A stretch of DNA of 64,000 nucleotides, taken from assembly GCA_963169105.1 (NCBI GenBank), contig OY720633.1, positions 161,029,780 to 161,093,779 on the forward strand, read 5' to 3'. This DNA comes from Ceriagrion tenellum. Lineage: Eukaryota > Arthropoda > Insecta > Odonata > Coenagrionidae. Under the pieces are notes generated by a model, which saw only the letters and a program-made list of their open reading frames with translations, was not told the origin of the DNA and searched no databases. Made by a program: the position numbers and the translations under genes. Position 1 is the first letter of the stretch; the number at the start of each line of letters is the position of its first letter. Below, one piece after another: positions 1 through 11,700 of this stretch.

Positions 1-3000
1 TAACTTGACGTTAACTGAGAGGATCATTAGGTCGTCAAATAGTTAAGCTGGATCGTTATAGATGGGAAAAGCTATTGGTTTCTTTTTATATTCGGAGAAA
101 ATATTTAACCATACTATTGAGTCTTACCTAAAAATGTGTGAGGTATCCGATTTGAAAACAGCCTATCGTGGACATATATTACTTTTATTAACTGTTAGTA
201 ACTGTAACTAACCTCAATATTTTGTTTTTGGTTTTCTATCTCGTTAAATATTATCCATGATTGTATTACTGCTCGAAAAACCGCCATTATTTTAGTACAA
301 CTGTAAGAATAAACAGTAGAATATGAAACGAAAAGCCTGAATCTCTTTCCTGAAAAATAATTACGACACAATTATAATAATGCAATGGAATCAAGAAATA
401 TAAACAGCGCATGTAACTTAAATAGTTATTAAATCTAAAAAACCGTGGAATTCTCATTATATGATTGCCAAAAAATTAGTATTTAGTATTAATTCGCCTA
501 ATTATGGAGTTGTTTTCTGGAAAAGTTCCATTATTTCGGTTCACATGTGTAATTTATTTGTTTTTATCATGATTGACCTATAAAAGGTTGAAAAATATGA
601 ATGGTGTTTTGTACGAGCTTTTATACACTACTTACTTCTTTCTCACTTCTTTTTTACTCTTCTTAACTTTAGAGTAACTAACATAGCTGTAATGTTAACG
701 TAAATTGAAAACTTTCACGAAAAACCGCGGTGCTTGCTTCCATCCATTTGTTTGAAGTTGAGTAGTTTTATATTCTATCAACCTTAAACCATCTATCTGA
801 ATCACTCGTACATGTGGAATGACTGTTAAATAGTTTCAATATTTCTTTGCTTCTGAGTATGACATTTCACTTTTGTATCTGAATCTGGCTCGGAATGGAG
901 TGAGCTCCGTTGCAATAAAAGTGTTATTTTTTGGAAGATACTTCGGCTAATAAAAAAAAATGCAAACAAATCTCATTTTATATTTTTATTTTTACTTTGA
1001 AAAATCTTTCTTCTTTCTTTGATAATAGTAGGAAAATCAAAAGTTGGTACCCACCTTAGCAAAAATTAACTGACAGAGATAAATCTTGACCATCAGAAAC
1101 ATGGCTACTGAGAATATTTGATCGCAGGATAGAAAAGTGTCCTCAAATTTAAATGTGTTATTCCATGTTCCTTCACATTCATTCCTTTGAATTTACCGCG
1201 ATGGATTAATCATTTTCCGTAATTATTTTTAACTGAAAAATGTTGGCAAAAATTGTAAGCCATAAAATTCGGTGAACATTGTAATTAAGAGTTTTCCGTG
1301 GGTTAAGTTGGGAGCTTTGGTTTATTTTTCTCACCGTTATCATGGTTTACCTCCCATCTAAACTGAGATACAACGGAAAGCTTTATTTCTTTGGCGCTCT
1401 AAATCAATTTCCTTTCTGAGTGTATTTGAAGGGCTCTATGTTTCCCAGAAGGGCTCTTTACATTTCCCAGAAGTATCCCCTTCTTGGCTGGCATAGCACT
1501 CTTAATGGTCTCTTCATTGTGCTATTAAATTCCTCTCCTTTAATTTTTCCTTACAATAGCTCAGGTATTCTAAGCAATTTCTACCTTATCTCCTATGAAG
1601 TAGGGTGTACTGCACCTTATATCATGTTTCTTTATTTTTGAAGGCCATTCAGTATTATCATATCTAAATAGTATTTCCCAGGTAAAATTTATTTTCCTCT
1701 TCATACAGCATTATTACAGAAGCTCCTTTATGAGTCCATATGTGAATATGGACTCTCTCTTACTCTTATATTGGGTTTATTTCTCCTTTCCTAAACAAAA
1801 TCAATAATGAATTGACTTAAATTTAGAATTTACTACCTTTATTAACTTCTGAGAAAATTGAAATGACCTCCGCCGTCGGTGAACTTAAAACCGAAATATA
1901 TAAATTACGACCTACTGAGGAAATAGTATGCTTGGGATATATTGGATGTAGGATTTAGGCCTATGTGAGCTAAGCTTTGATAATAATATTACATGTAGAT
2001 CGGAGAGCAGAACAAATATAGTTTCCTCAATCAGTACTAAGATCTTAATTTAGTTTCCAGAAATCTCCATCCACCAATCGCAGGGTTTTATAAGATTTAG
2101 CGTTACAGAGGCAATAGTTTTGACTTTAGAGTGCGGTTGATCGAGAATTTGAGCTGCCGAACATAAAGGCCAGAAGAGATTTCGAGAAGGCTCCGAGTAG
2201 CAAACGGGAGTTTCATTGTATTCTCTCCCATCCGTCTAACTTTTTTGTCCTCATTCTGCGTTGGTAAATACATCTTCTTTTACTGGTACATCTTTAAGTG
2301 ATACCAAAGCTTCCCCGAAAGTTTTTCTATCTTCTATTCTCAATTCGTTTCTACCTTCAACGAGCTGAGCTCCAATATTTGTCAATAACGCTGAAGAACT
2401 AGGGCTGGATCATACCATGTGTTTAAACAGGGTGCCGCCTTCGTGGAGGAAAACATAGAGCAAGGATGTTGCTATAAGTGGAAATATGTTGAAATCACAA
2501 CTTTGGGATTAAATGTTTCGGCAGTAAATGTAAATTTAAAATCTTGAAAATGAGCGTTATTGGTTGTGGGAATGCGCTAGAATCGTGATTTATGGGATGT
2601 TAGAGGTTTTGTAGGCTACATAAGTGTAACTTTTTAGTCAAAGACGATGACATCATTTCACCTATGAATTGCAACATAAACCCTTGTAAAGTTTTTATTT
2701 CCCATTTAATTCACCGAAACCTAAGACTTAGACTTTTTTTAATACGTGAATACATGCATACACTCATATAAATTTAATATTTTCGTAGAGTTATTTAATC
2801 GTATTTTTATTTATACCTGTATATTATAGAACTAAATACTATTTGATTATTTAGCCTTTATACATGAAACGTCCGGTAAATTCGTACCTATGGCTGTTGA
2901 AAATGTAAAACATTAGTGTATACCAATTATTTTTGTACATTGGAGTGAGTAAGAGATATTCAAATGGGTCACGTATATTTTGAGAGATAATGAAAACAAA

Positions 3001-3079
3001 ATGAATTACCTTTACGACCACATTGGGATTTTTTGCGTAATCATACTCTAGGAGATGACCCCTGATTATGGGTATTTAA
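1..3079. other. AT-rich stretch, no supported feature
   Basis: No recognisable coding, RNA or transposon signal was found. Reading frames are short, open by chance and show no family motif. The composition is ordinary AT-rich background with scattered poly-A and poly-T runs. Confidence 0.6.
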
Positions 3080-3150
3080 TCAATTGTCGCCACCAGGGTT
3101 AAGTTTGGCATATATATATGCATTGTACTCTTTTCCCCTCCATTTTCCTC

Positions 3151-3200
3151 TTCGCCAATGTTTCATTCTACGAACTCTTGACTCTACAAACATTGGCGAA
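3151..3200. repeat. Short inverted repeat, 13-bp arms
   Basis: TTCGCCAATGTTT at 3151-3163 is perfectly complementary to AAACATTGGCGAA at 3188-3200, with a 24-base spacer. It lies inside a 101-codon open frame (3084-3389, +) that resembles no family I know. No target duplication or terminal repeat was seen around it. It may be the core of an old palindromic repeat or a chance hairpin. Confidence 0.55.
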
Positions 3201-3399
3201 GGACTCAGCGTCTCTGTCGGATGCGCCTCGGTAAACGACATGGCATTGTGCCTGCAACTTAAACAATGTCTTCTCATTGTCTTCATAGAGAAAATAGTAT
3301 TGCAGCATCAAGACCACTCAGGTCATTGTACAAATGTCACACTTCTGCACTGTGCCAACGGAGATGAAAACCGATCACTGATGCGTTAATTGAGAATTT

Positions 3400-4500
3400 A
3401 CACTATACCTATGTACCTGTATTATTATTTTTCACTCTTTATGGGCTTCCAGTTTCCAATGTCTTCAGATAGTCCACTCCATCTCTGTATTGCTGTATAA
3501 ACGCCTTCATCGGCTGTTTTGGTGAATTAATTTGTCAACCTAAGCTCTTTACCTTCGCACCTCTCATAAAATAAGTACCAATCGCACAGCGTCTTTGGCT
3601 ATGGCCGTCTCTTGATGATGCAAACTTATGCAGTTCCCACTGCCTATCGTGACTTCTGCCACTTAAAGCCATTATTTGACTGTTAGCTGTAGGTTTGGAT
3701 AGGTATGCAAAGCTACCAGTCTTTGCAGTTACCACGTTATACGCATCTTTCCCTGCTTAAGGTTACAGTGCTATACCTGTCTTCGTTGGCCCGTTTTTGC
3801 TTGTATCACACGAGAGAAACCAAAGAATGGTAATAGTCTAAGTCCGCTTTCACTTTTCCACTCGAGCAAGGACCCCTTACAAGAACTACGTTGAGAGAAC
3901 AAGAATACCATTGACCGCGATCCACCAACAGGAGGTACATACATTCACTTCTTTAAGACGCCAAGACGACTCAGAAATAAAACTTAATAAGAAATAAATG
4001 AAATTCATGCAGGATGGAAAAATGAGCCTTTCAATATGTGAAATGTTCATTGAAGAACGTAAATATTTGACCTATATGTCTGTTTTTAAAAAAATAAGAT
4101 TTAAATATTTAGATAACAATCATTCACGAAACTTTTCTTCAATTATAGGAGAGAAAACATTCAAAGTGACCACCGAGTCGTGCTTACGAGTGTTCAAGAG
4201 GTGGAAATTGACTAAAATTTTAGTGCTACCTATTATACTGGTTGTGACTCAAGGAGATGTTATGCCATATCCACATATACGATTAATTTCCACGTAAATA
4301 CAAAAATATACTGCGGGTGATATTTAGAGCAAATTTTTATAGGCGATGAGCCGGATCGATTATTTTACGGGTTGGATATATGATAAAAATATCTGCAAGG
4401 AAACAAAAACAAGTTTTCGTGTATTTCATAAGCCACGTCCTCACACATATTAATTTTCGCTGAATGCGACACAAAATATCAATTTTGTAATGTGTGTAAA
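3400..4500. other. Non-coding stretch, nothing recognised
   Basis: Several 60-100 codon open frames occur on both strands, for example 3535-3735 (-) and 3998-4297 (+). None carries a recognisable motif. No repeat boundary was found. Confidence 0.5.
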
Positions 4501-4501
4501 T

Positions 4502-4903
4502 TTACAAAAAATTTGCGTATTTGAGAATGTGACATCGCGCGCAAGAATTTATTCCACATTGAACGCAGACGCTCCAGACAGAGTCGGTTTTTCTCCAACA
4601 GCAAATAACTCTCATGTTCCCGATCTGCCGCAAATGAGTTAAGACTGCCGCAAGAGACTTAAGGAGTGCTTGTGTGTCTACCCTGTCTTCTTCACTTGAG
4701 TAAAAACACAAGTTCCATCGCATAAATGCTTTTACATATACATTATATGACAAAATATTTGTGAAAGTAATTATCAACTTACGCAAAAAATATTCGCGGC
4801 GAATGGATTCGGCACACATTTTTATAGGTGTGGACGCGGTTTTGCATGTAATAAGGACCCACAGTAGTGTTCTGGACAATACCTGCAACAGTATTTCATA
4901 CAT
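4502..4903 (-). pseudogene. Uncharacterised 133-codon frame with Cys-rich tail
   Basis: I do not recognise this frame with confidence. Its last ~50 residues hold a Cys/His cluster (CC, then about 15 residues on C-x2-C, then C-x2-CH followed by KY). That spacing loosely recalls the C-terminal Cys-rich domain that ends many piggyBac-type transposases. The upstream ~80 residues show nothing familiar, and no catalytic Asp block was identified. No TTAA-flanked terminal repeat was found downstream on the minus strand. It may be a decayed transposase tail or a chance frame. Confidence 0.25.
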
Positions 4904-6362
4904 TGAAATAAGCTAACATTCCTCCCATTCATAAGATATCATTTCCAATTCGTTCCATCTCTCATCCTACCTTTCTCCATCTCAAGACTCGTCATTTCTT
5001 TCCCCTTCTTATTATCCACAGACCTACCAAATCTATCACCTTCAAAGTATACGCATTACCCTGCCCAAGGTCGATCAAGTTACATCGCTGCCACCGTAAT
5101 TAACGGCTATTCAATTCACTCTGCCACTTGAAGACCTTCCATATGACACGTACATCAATTATAAACCATTAATTCCAGAGAGGGAGTGGATTTGGACGGC
5201 TACAGGTAAAAGCAGCTGAATGTCCTCCGTCTCCATTTCAACTGCAGGCGACCTCCTCTAATGTACCTTGTCTCCCCTTTTCTTTCTCTCGTGATTCCCA
5301 CCTCAATTCCTCAATAAGTAGGAAAGCGAGAGGTGACGTATTCCCGATTAAGCCCATCTCTTATGTTCTCCTCTGGGGGAAACCAAGCTCAGTCTAGCGC
5401 CTACTTATATTCCGGATCGAAGGTCGGGGCTTCTTTTTAAAATGTCCTCTTATTCTATCTAACACTTTACAAATAAAGTTTTGTGCTACCCTAATTGCCT
5501 CAAGCCAGTATTTAATACTTGATTATTTTAATGCTTGTCAGTTTTTACTAAATAGAATCGAAAGCTTACTCAAGGTCTTATAGAAAACCACGCGGCAAAA
5601 ACATTTGCTATCCTAGTTATGATGATCCCTCAAGGTGGGAAGCTGGATATACCTAAAACAAAAAAATGCATGAGATGAAAATAGAGATGAGGTCAACGCA
5701 GAGAGGGGAGAGAGGATGTACAAGAGCGTAGATCCTCGTATGGAGAAGAAATACGGCCCTTACGCGTGGACGTCGAAGCGGTTGGAAAGGTCTTTATTGC
5801 CTATTCTCTTTATGTGACGAGTCTGCTTTTTTAGCATTAGAAATACATTTCATTGCATCTTTTCCACAGCCAGGAGGTTAGTTATTTGGTGCGCTGGCAA
5901 AGACGTACAAATGGGGAATCCTGTAGGGTTGATGTTCGTTGTGTGGGGAAATGTGCGAGATGGGTACCTATCTATTTCTGTTTTCAACGATGTAATCTCT
6001 CTATTCCTGGTGCTAAACGAGCAAGCCTGATGAAAGTCTATATTTTCGTGCTGCTGATTAAGATGTTTATTTACCAAGGAGGATATTATAAATAAATAAA
6101 TACCCAATCTTTTTCTTTTCATTTAGGCAAAATATGATACACTTTGGTTCAATATTGTTTTAAAAATTACCTATTAGCTTACCTATCTCAGAGTAGTGAA
6201 AATCAACCTGAAGTTTTGTTAAGATTGTCAGATATGGCATAAAAACGGGAATGAGAGCATGAAAACCACTTGTAGAAAATCAATAAAATTTGCTCTATTC
6301 TCGAAGTATTTTCTTATTTTGTTTATAATAGGGCTATATATATTATAATAATGGAGCTATAT
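4904..6362. other. Non-coding stretch, nothing recognised
   Basis: Pyrimidine-rich sequence runs over about 4.9-5.45 kb. Overlapping short frames at 5850-6122 on both strands have no family resemblance. There is no repeat boundary except the 8-bp duplication at the right edge, which belongs to the next element. Confidence 0.5.
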
Positions 6363-6370
6363 GCGAGGAC
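6363..6370. repeat. Left 8-bp target-site duplication
   Basis: GCGAGGAC directly precedes the left terminal repeat of the hAT-like element. It pairs with GCGAGGGC at the right end, with one mismatch. Confidence 0.7.
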
Positions 6371-6682
6371 CAAGGATGTTAAACGAAACTAAAGTCATGG
6401 TTCCGGAACTGCTCAAAGTGTGTTTAGATATAGTTTCGGTTCAGAGGAACCGAACCGAAAGTAGGAACGATAAGCTCGGAACGAAAGTGGAACGAAAATA
6501 TTTTGAACGAAAACCCATAGGAATGAAAGAGGAACCGTTCCGATTTCGGTTCGGGCTAGGAAAAGTTTCGTCCCCACTTTCCCTCTGTGGTTTCCACCTT
6601 TCCCTCACCTGAGTCTTGGCTCAGCTCTCGTGTCGACAGGTTGTGCCTTCTCTGTGGTATGGAGTTGACTCAGCGATGACCT

Positions 6683-7597
6683 TGTGTCCTAAGTGTGAGC
6701 TCACAGTTAAACGGAACAAATGTAGTGTCATATGTTAGCAATGATCTGCTATTTACCATCCATCCAGCCTATCTATGACTGAAGCTGATATAACAGCGCT
6801 CGAGGAGTTCCACAAGTCATGGATCTACGGCTCTTGTTCTACTGGGATCCGGTTTCGACGTAATGACTCCACCCCCATAAGGATCTCATCCTTGTGCAAT
6901 GCCAGATTCCAGCCTACTGGCAGAACTACTTGAACGAGTGAAATGTATATAGGAGAGCCAACAGGAGCTGAGGAGTACACTGGCATCGCTACAGGTAGTA
7001 AATTTTGAGCATGCGACCACGCTTGAAAAAACAAAATTCCTCAATTGCTGACCTAAGTACATGTAGTGATAATGCTGCCATAAAATTACGTGTGAAATCC
7101 CTAGAATCTCACCTGAACAGAATTTAGCAAGAGCAGTTGCGTAATGTGGTGGAATTTTATGGAATTACTTGTACTTCCGGCGAATTGCTTGAGGTCCTAA
7201 TTATCCAGGTTGACCTTGCTTTAGGGGTCAAGTTTTAAATTAGTACCAATGACTATGTATATAGGATGAAGAGCCGTGCGCCATCAGACAGTTACGTTAA
7301 GCCCTCCCCGATCATTGCGCAATTTTTGCACTCCAATTTGTACAAACTTTTGTCAACTCGCGGAAAGTTAAAAGGAACCTATATCTTAAGGATATAGGGT
7401 TACCTGGATCTATAAATTCGTATATTAATGTCAATGAGCCCCTGACACCATATAAAAGAAAATTGTATTATATGGCCAGGGCATTGAGAAACGAAGGAAA
7501 AATTATGTACTTTTTGGTGAGGAATGGTAAAAGTTTTGTTCGGAGGCGTGATGGTGATGATCGCACCCCTATCCAGTCAGAAGAAAACATTAAAAAG
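6683..7597 (+). pseudogene. LINE ORF1 remnant: zinc finger plus FP25K-like domain
   Basis: Reading across stops and shifts, the start keeps a C-x2-C...C-x3-C...YHP pattern followed by MTEADITALEEF, as in the PHD-like finger of many arthropod CR1-type ORF1 proteins. After a poorly preserved linker, about 7140-7370 reads NVVEFYGI..., YVYRMKSRAPSD and PIIAQFLHSN. About 7380-7595 reads NEPLTPYKRKLYYMARAL, RNEGKIMYF and NGKSFVRR. The last two blocks match the FP25K-like domain found in many LINE ORF1 proteins, which is thought to bind the element RNA. In-frame stops lie inside the finger and at about 7237. Not functional. Confidence 0.65.
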
Positions 7598-7689
7598 TGA
7601 AAATAGGGGAGGGGTTTTCGATCACAGCCTCTATGCACCCAAAAGAGTAAAAGAAACATTACTATGTGCCACGTAAATTGTCAATTTAC

Positions 7690-9462
7690 CTTCGGCCATT
7701 TTGAAAAATTTACCTTAATGAACTTCAAAACCTTGGGTTGGTTCGCAGACGGGACTCCTCACTCCCCCTAAAAAAAACTCTTGATCAGCAAAACTCCTAC
7801 TTCATGTCAACTTTGATCAGTCGTTATCTTGCCCGAGCAATCCATGGACTAGATCGAGTTATTCAATTAAGAGAAAACAAGTTTTTCTTCAAGCATGTAA
7901 CTCCTGAGACACTGATTGAATGTTTGTCGTTTTCTAAGTCCAATGCCACTGGTGTTGATGACATTCCTATAAAGATCATTTAACTCTCCAAATATGCTTT
8001 GTTACCGTGTAGCCTCGAAATATTCAACTACTCCTTAGAGCACTCAACATTTTCCTTTTCCTGGAAAAAAGCTCTTATCCATCCCATAAAGAAGACGAAA
8101 AATTCAAAACTACCTTCAGACTTCCGGCCAATTTCCATCCTTTGCGCCTTATCAAAATTCCTAGAGAGAATTGTTTTCAAACAAGTCGCTGAGTATTTAA
8201 TATCCAATGACAAATTTGATTCTCTACTATCAGGTTTTCGATATGGTTTCAGTACGCAGCCTGCATTATTAAAGTTACCGATGAAATTCGACTTGCGAAA
8301 TGGACAAATGTATGGTTACAGTTCTAGTCCTGATTGACTTCAGTAAAGCATTCCATCGAGAGGATCATAAACTTCTCATCCGTAAAATGATGAAACTTGG
8401 CTTCTCATGTTCAGACCTTCACTGGTTTTGCTCCTACCTGGGCAATTAATCGCAAGCAGTATTGGGATCTGATAATAACTTATCCGCTTGGGCTCCTGTT
8501 TTTTGCGGAGTTCCCCAGGGATCTGTTTTGGACCCTCTACTATTTTATATAGTGTTAGTGACATATCGAGCGCAATTAAAAATACAAAGTACATGCCATA
8601 TGAATATGACCTTCAAATTTACCTTCAGTCCCCGATTAATAAAATAGCCGATAGTATCAGTTGATTGAACCATGAAGTCAGGAAAATTACAAAATGAGTG
8701 AACAAAAATGCCCTTATTTTTAACTGCCCAAAGACAAAAGCCGTCATCATCGGAAACCCAAAGATTCTTAACAAAATCGATAACAATCTCCTTCCTCGAG
8801 TCACTGTCGGTTATTATAAAATACCATATAGGGACTCAGTTAGCGCTCAGTTAGCGCACTTACCCTCACGAGGAATCTGTCTTGGAACCAACATGTAAAT
8901 GACATCTTTAATAAGGTTAATATATCTCTTCATCAGTTAAAACTTCATAAACACTTACTCCCTTTTTCCACGCGTAAAATTTTAATCTCCACACTGGGAT
9001 TCCCTTCCTTTAATTATTGTTGCCTTGTTTTTAATGACATGCCCAAAGATTTGGAGAAAAAACTACAAAGGCAACTAAATTCTTGTGTAAGGTTTGTATT
9101 TAATCTAAGAAGGGACGCACATGTATCACAGTATAAAACTAGCCTAGGCTGGCTAAGTCTTTGAAACGGTAGAAAATATTTATTAGGGACCCTTATTTTT
9201 AATTTTTTTAAGGAGAAAATCCCTAATTACCTCACAGAAATGTTTAACTCCAGGTCAGAAGCTACCCAGAAGACATCTCGTACAAACGACAGTTCCTTAC
9301 GATATCCAATTCCTAGAACAACTATTTATCAAAAGTTGCTCTTAATTACTGCCTCCAAATTTTGAAATTCTCTGCCCGATAAGTTAAAACATAAGAATTC
9401 CATTTATACATTTACAAATATGTTATTCGTGACTCTAATCAATGCAGAGAAAACTATAACAT
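7690..9462 (+). pseudogene. LINE ORF2 remnant: reverse transcriptase
   Basis: The frame from about 7710 to 8337 has one internal stop (7981) and reads YLNELQNLGL, SNATGVDDIPIKII, WKKALIHPIKK, DFRPISILCALSK and SGFR: RT fingers and the start of the palm. A frameshift near 8310 leads to LIDFSKAF (motif A) and GVPQGSVLDPLLF (motif B, 8508-8548). The catalytic YADD box has become YEYD at 8599-8610, within PYEYDLQIY, so the enzyme is inactive. Downstream are NCPKTKAVIIGNP and a C-terminal region with NQHVNDI, LEKKLQRQLNSCVRFV and SLGWLSL up to about 9460. The endonuclease domain is absent. CR1/Jockey-type assignment is moderate. Confidence 0.75.
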
Positions 9463-10060
9463 AATTTACTCAATAAATTACAGCCTGCAAATTTTAATAT
9501 TGTTTCCTATCTATCCTGTTTGTTGTTTTTGTATCTACTCATTGTATCTATATATTTGTTATTCATATATTGTATTAATGTCTTTTGTCCGTAAAAATCG
9601 ATTGTTTTACTTTTTAGCCAAGCATTTCAATTTTTTGCAATAATTTTTGCACCAAGGATGATGCCCAGAGCATAATAAATGAATATTCTATTCTAAATAT
9701 TATAAATATCAATTCTATTATATGGTCCCGACTTTCGTTACGAGGAATTTTCAAAGTTGAATTGAATTGAAATTGATTGAATTTTCAAAATGACCTGCCG
9801 TCATGTCATGTAATCCGCTTTCAGTATAGTTTGGGATGCTAGTCAAGGTTTTTAATCATGTTTGGTAACTTTGGAAGACAATGGAAAGAAACCAGAATTT
9901 TTAATGCAATTAATGGCGAAAAAATTTAGCCAGGAGGAATTGAGGAATTGTGGGTTGTATTGTAACCTGTGCAGGACAACACAATCTCTCAAACGGTATG
10001 GAGGGGATGAGCGACGGCCCGCTTGCAGTTGATCTCAAGGAATTGTTGACAAAAATTGTT

Positions 10061-10165
10061 TCACGTACTTGCACAGCAACAGCGTAAACAATGGGCATCC
10101 TTATGGTATACCAGCAGATTAATCTTGAAATCAGCGGAAAAATGAAACTCTCGGATATCTGAACA
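10061..10165 (+). repeat. Left-arm continuation of the hAT-like inverted repeat
   Basis: This segment matches the reverse complement of 11307-11415 over about 105 bases. Shared blocks include CAGCAACAGCG, TTATGRTATACCA and TCGGATATC-like sequence. It shows that the hAT-like inverted repeat resumes after the LINE insertion and then stops near 10170, where an unrelated GC-rich segment begins. Confidence 0.65.
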
Positions 10166-10184
10166 GCTAACATGCTATGTGTCT

Positions 10185-10275
10185 CAGCGTGCGTCCGGTG
10201 GAAATGCGGCGTCTACCACTAGCCACTGCGCCGCCTCCCTCCACCCCACCTCCCCGTCCCTCACTGTCAAGATTG
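10185..10275 (+). repeat. GC-rich direct repeat, copy 1
   Basis: About 80-90 bases, including CGGTGG, ACTGCGCCGCC, a C-rich run and CGTCCCTCACTGTCAAGA, recur at 10876-10955 in the same orientation. Both copies lie in the centre of the hAT-like element and are far richer in G+C than the surroundings. Function unknown. Confidence 0.65.
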
Positions 10276-10875
10276 CGCCCTAAGGATCACCATGGGAAAT
10301 ACAGAGGTTATCGGCCTCTAAGTACATGCGGACGGAATATTTGTAAAAGACTTCACGCAAAACAAAAGACTAGGAGAGAAGATTAGAGGAATTTTAGTTT
10401 TCCCATCACTGCTTGAGAGCCCGGACTGTAATCTGTTGGGCACCCTTGTCCTCCTTCTTAGCTGCTACATATCGAATTAACAATTTACATAGGGTCAGCG
10501 GTTTTTCCGTCTCCCTTCCTTCTTCGAAACAAACCTCCATCCCTGTGCACCAGCAACCAGCAGTCACCATTGTGTCCTCAAACTCTCTGTATCTGCGCCG
10601 TTACCACTTTTCTCTCGCTTTGTTTTATAATACTTCCGCAATACTGCCTTCTTAACCATTTTAATAAGGTCAGTGTCCTGTACCTTAGAACTCGGCTCAA
10701 CCACCTGGGAAAACCCCTCACGTTTTCGTTATATATCCCAACAATACTGATCGCCTAACCCCTGCCGGGGAATCCCAGCCGGCGAGAGGGAGGGGGTGAG
10801 AAGGGGATCCCACTCTTCCTCCCCACCCCCATAACCGGGGAAAGGAACGAGGGTGGGGAGGGTTAGGGGTATGAC

Positions 10876-10955
10876 AGAGTGTACGGTGGGCCTGCGGTGC
10901 CTACCTTTAGTCATTGCGCCGCCCCTCCACCCCCGTCCCTCACTGTCAAGACATT
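10876..10955 (+). repeat. GC-rich direct repeat, copy 2
   Basis: Second copy of the segment at 10185-10275, sharing ATTGCGCCGCC and CGTCCCTCACTGTCAAGA. Just upstream, 10818-10860 holds CCTCCCCACCC and GGGTGGGGAGG, which can pair as a GC-rich stem. Confidence 0.65.
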
Positions 10956-11692
10956 TTCACATGTATACGGGATATGAATCCTAAAATATTCCAAGTCAGA
11001 CTGACACAAGTGGGTGAAGACCACACGTCTTTACATATGAAGTTGATGATAGACAAATTACGAAGCAGGCTTGATGTATGATTAATGGATATTTAAAATT
11101 CGTTATATAATTAAGAAAATTAATAATTTTCAGTTAAAAGAAATTATTTTAAAATATCCATTTACGAAGGTTCCAAAAAGTTTTAATTAAAAATATTAAA
11201 CGTGTTGCCATCTATGAAATTATTATAGTTTACATTGTTTCTAGTTTTTTCACGTTCCTTATGCTGACGTTAGTAAGTAGTCTGTTTTTGAGACGCGTTA
11301 GACATTCAATGTTATGATATTCCGATATTTACATCGTTGCGATATTTCCAAGCCTACTTTGTTGGTATATCATAAGATTTCTCATCGTTTCCGCTGTTGC
11401 TGTTGAAGTAACGACGAAAATTTCCTGAGATAAGTCCCAATTGGGCCCAGTCCCATGAGTGCGAACCAAAAATCCATCGGTCACTTCACTTAAACTGAAA
11501 CTATTTAAATAAAGGAACGATTCCGAAACGTTATATATCGTTCATAATTCTACTTTCGTTCCGTTAACGAAACTAAAGCCAAGCAGTACATAAAGTTTCA
11601 CTCCGAACCAAAACTATAGTCAAAAAGACAGTCTAAAGTTACGTTCCGGAATGAAACTATGTTCTTGGTTCCAGTTTTGTTTGACATCCCTG

Positions 11693-11700
11693 GCGAGGGC
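11693..11700. repeat. Right 8-bp target-site duplication
   Basis: GCGAGGGC directly follows the right terminal repeat, which ends GTTTGACATCCCTG. It matches the left flank at 7 of 8 bases. Confidence 0.7.

Larger units (their letters stand above)
6600..9700 (+). mobile_element. Decayed CR1-like non-LTR retrotransposon
   Basis: The element has ORF1 remains at about 6680-7600, RT remains at about 7690-9460, and a 3' tail ending near 9697 in a short ATTCT-type repeat after AATAAATGAAT. The order of a zinc-finger/FP25K-like ORF1 before an RT with LIDFSKAF and GVPQGS motifs fits the CR1/Jockey group; the tail favours CR1. Only about 90 bases separate the ORF1 stop from the RT N-terminal region, so the apurinic-type endonuclease normally at the start of ORF2 is missing. 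Stops and frameshifts show it is dead. It sits inside the left terminal repeat of the hAT-like element and so inserted later. Exact ends are uncertain. Confidence 0.7.
6371..11692. mobile_element. hAT-like TIR element with nested LINE
   Basis: The left end reads CAAGGATGTTAAACGAAACT. The right end, reverse-complemented, reads CAGGGATGTCAAACAAAACT (16 of 20 positions match). Ends of the form CAGGGNTGTCAAAC are typical of hAT transposons. Eight-base flanks GCGAGGAC (6363-6370) and GCGAGGGC (11693-11700) match at 7 of 8 and fit the 8-bp duplication of hAT. Both subterminal regions carry many copies of short GGAACGAAA/GGTTCGG-type motifs in both orientations. Inverted similarity resumes at 10061-10165 against 11307-11415. 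The terminal repeat is therefore roughly 390 bp, and its left copy is split by a LINE. No hAT transposase was recognised, so the copy is non-autonomous or too decayed. Confidence 0.75.
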
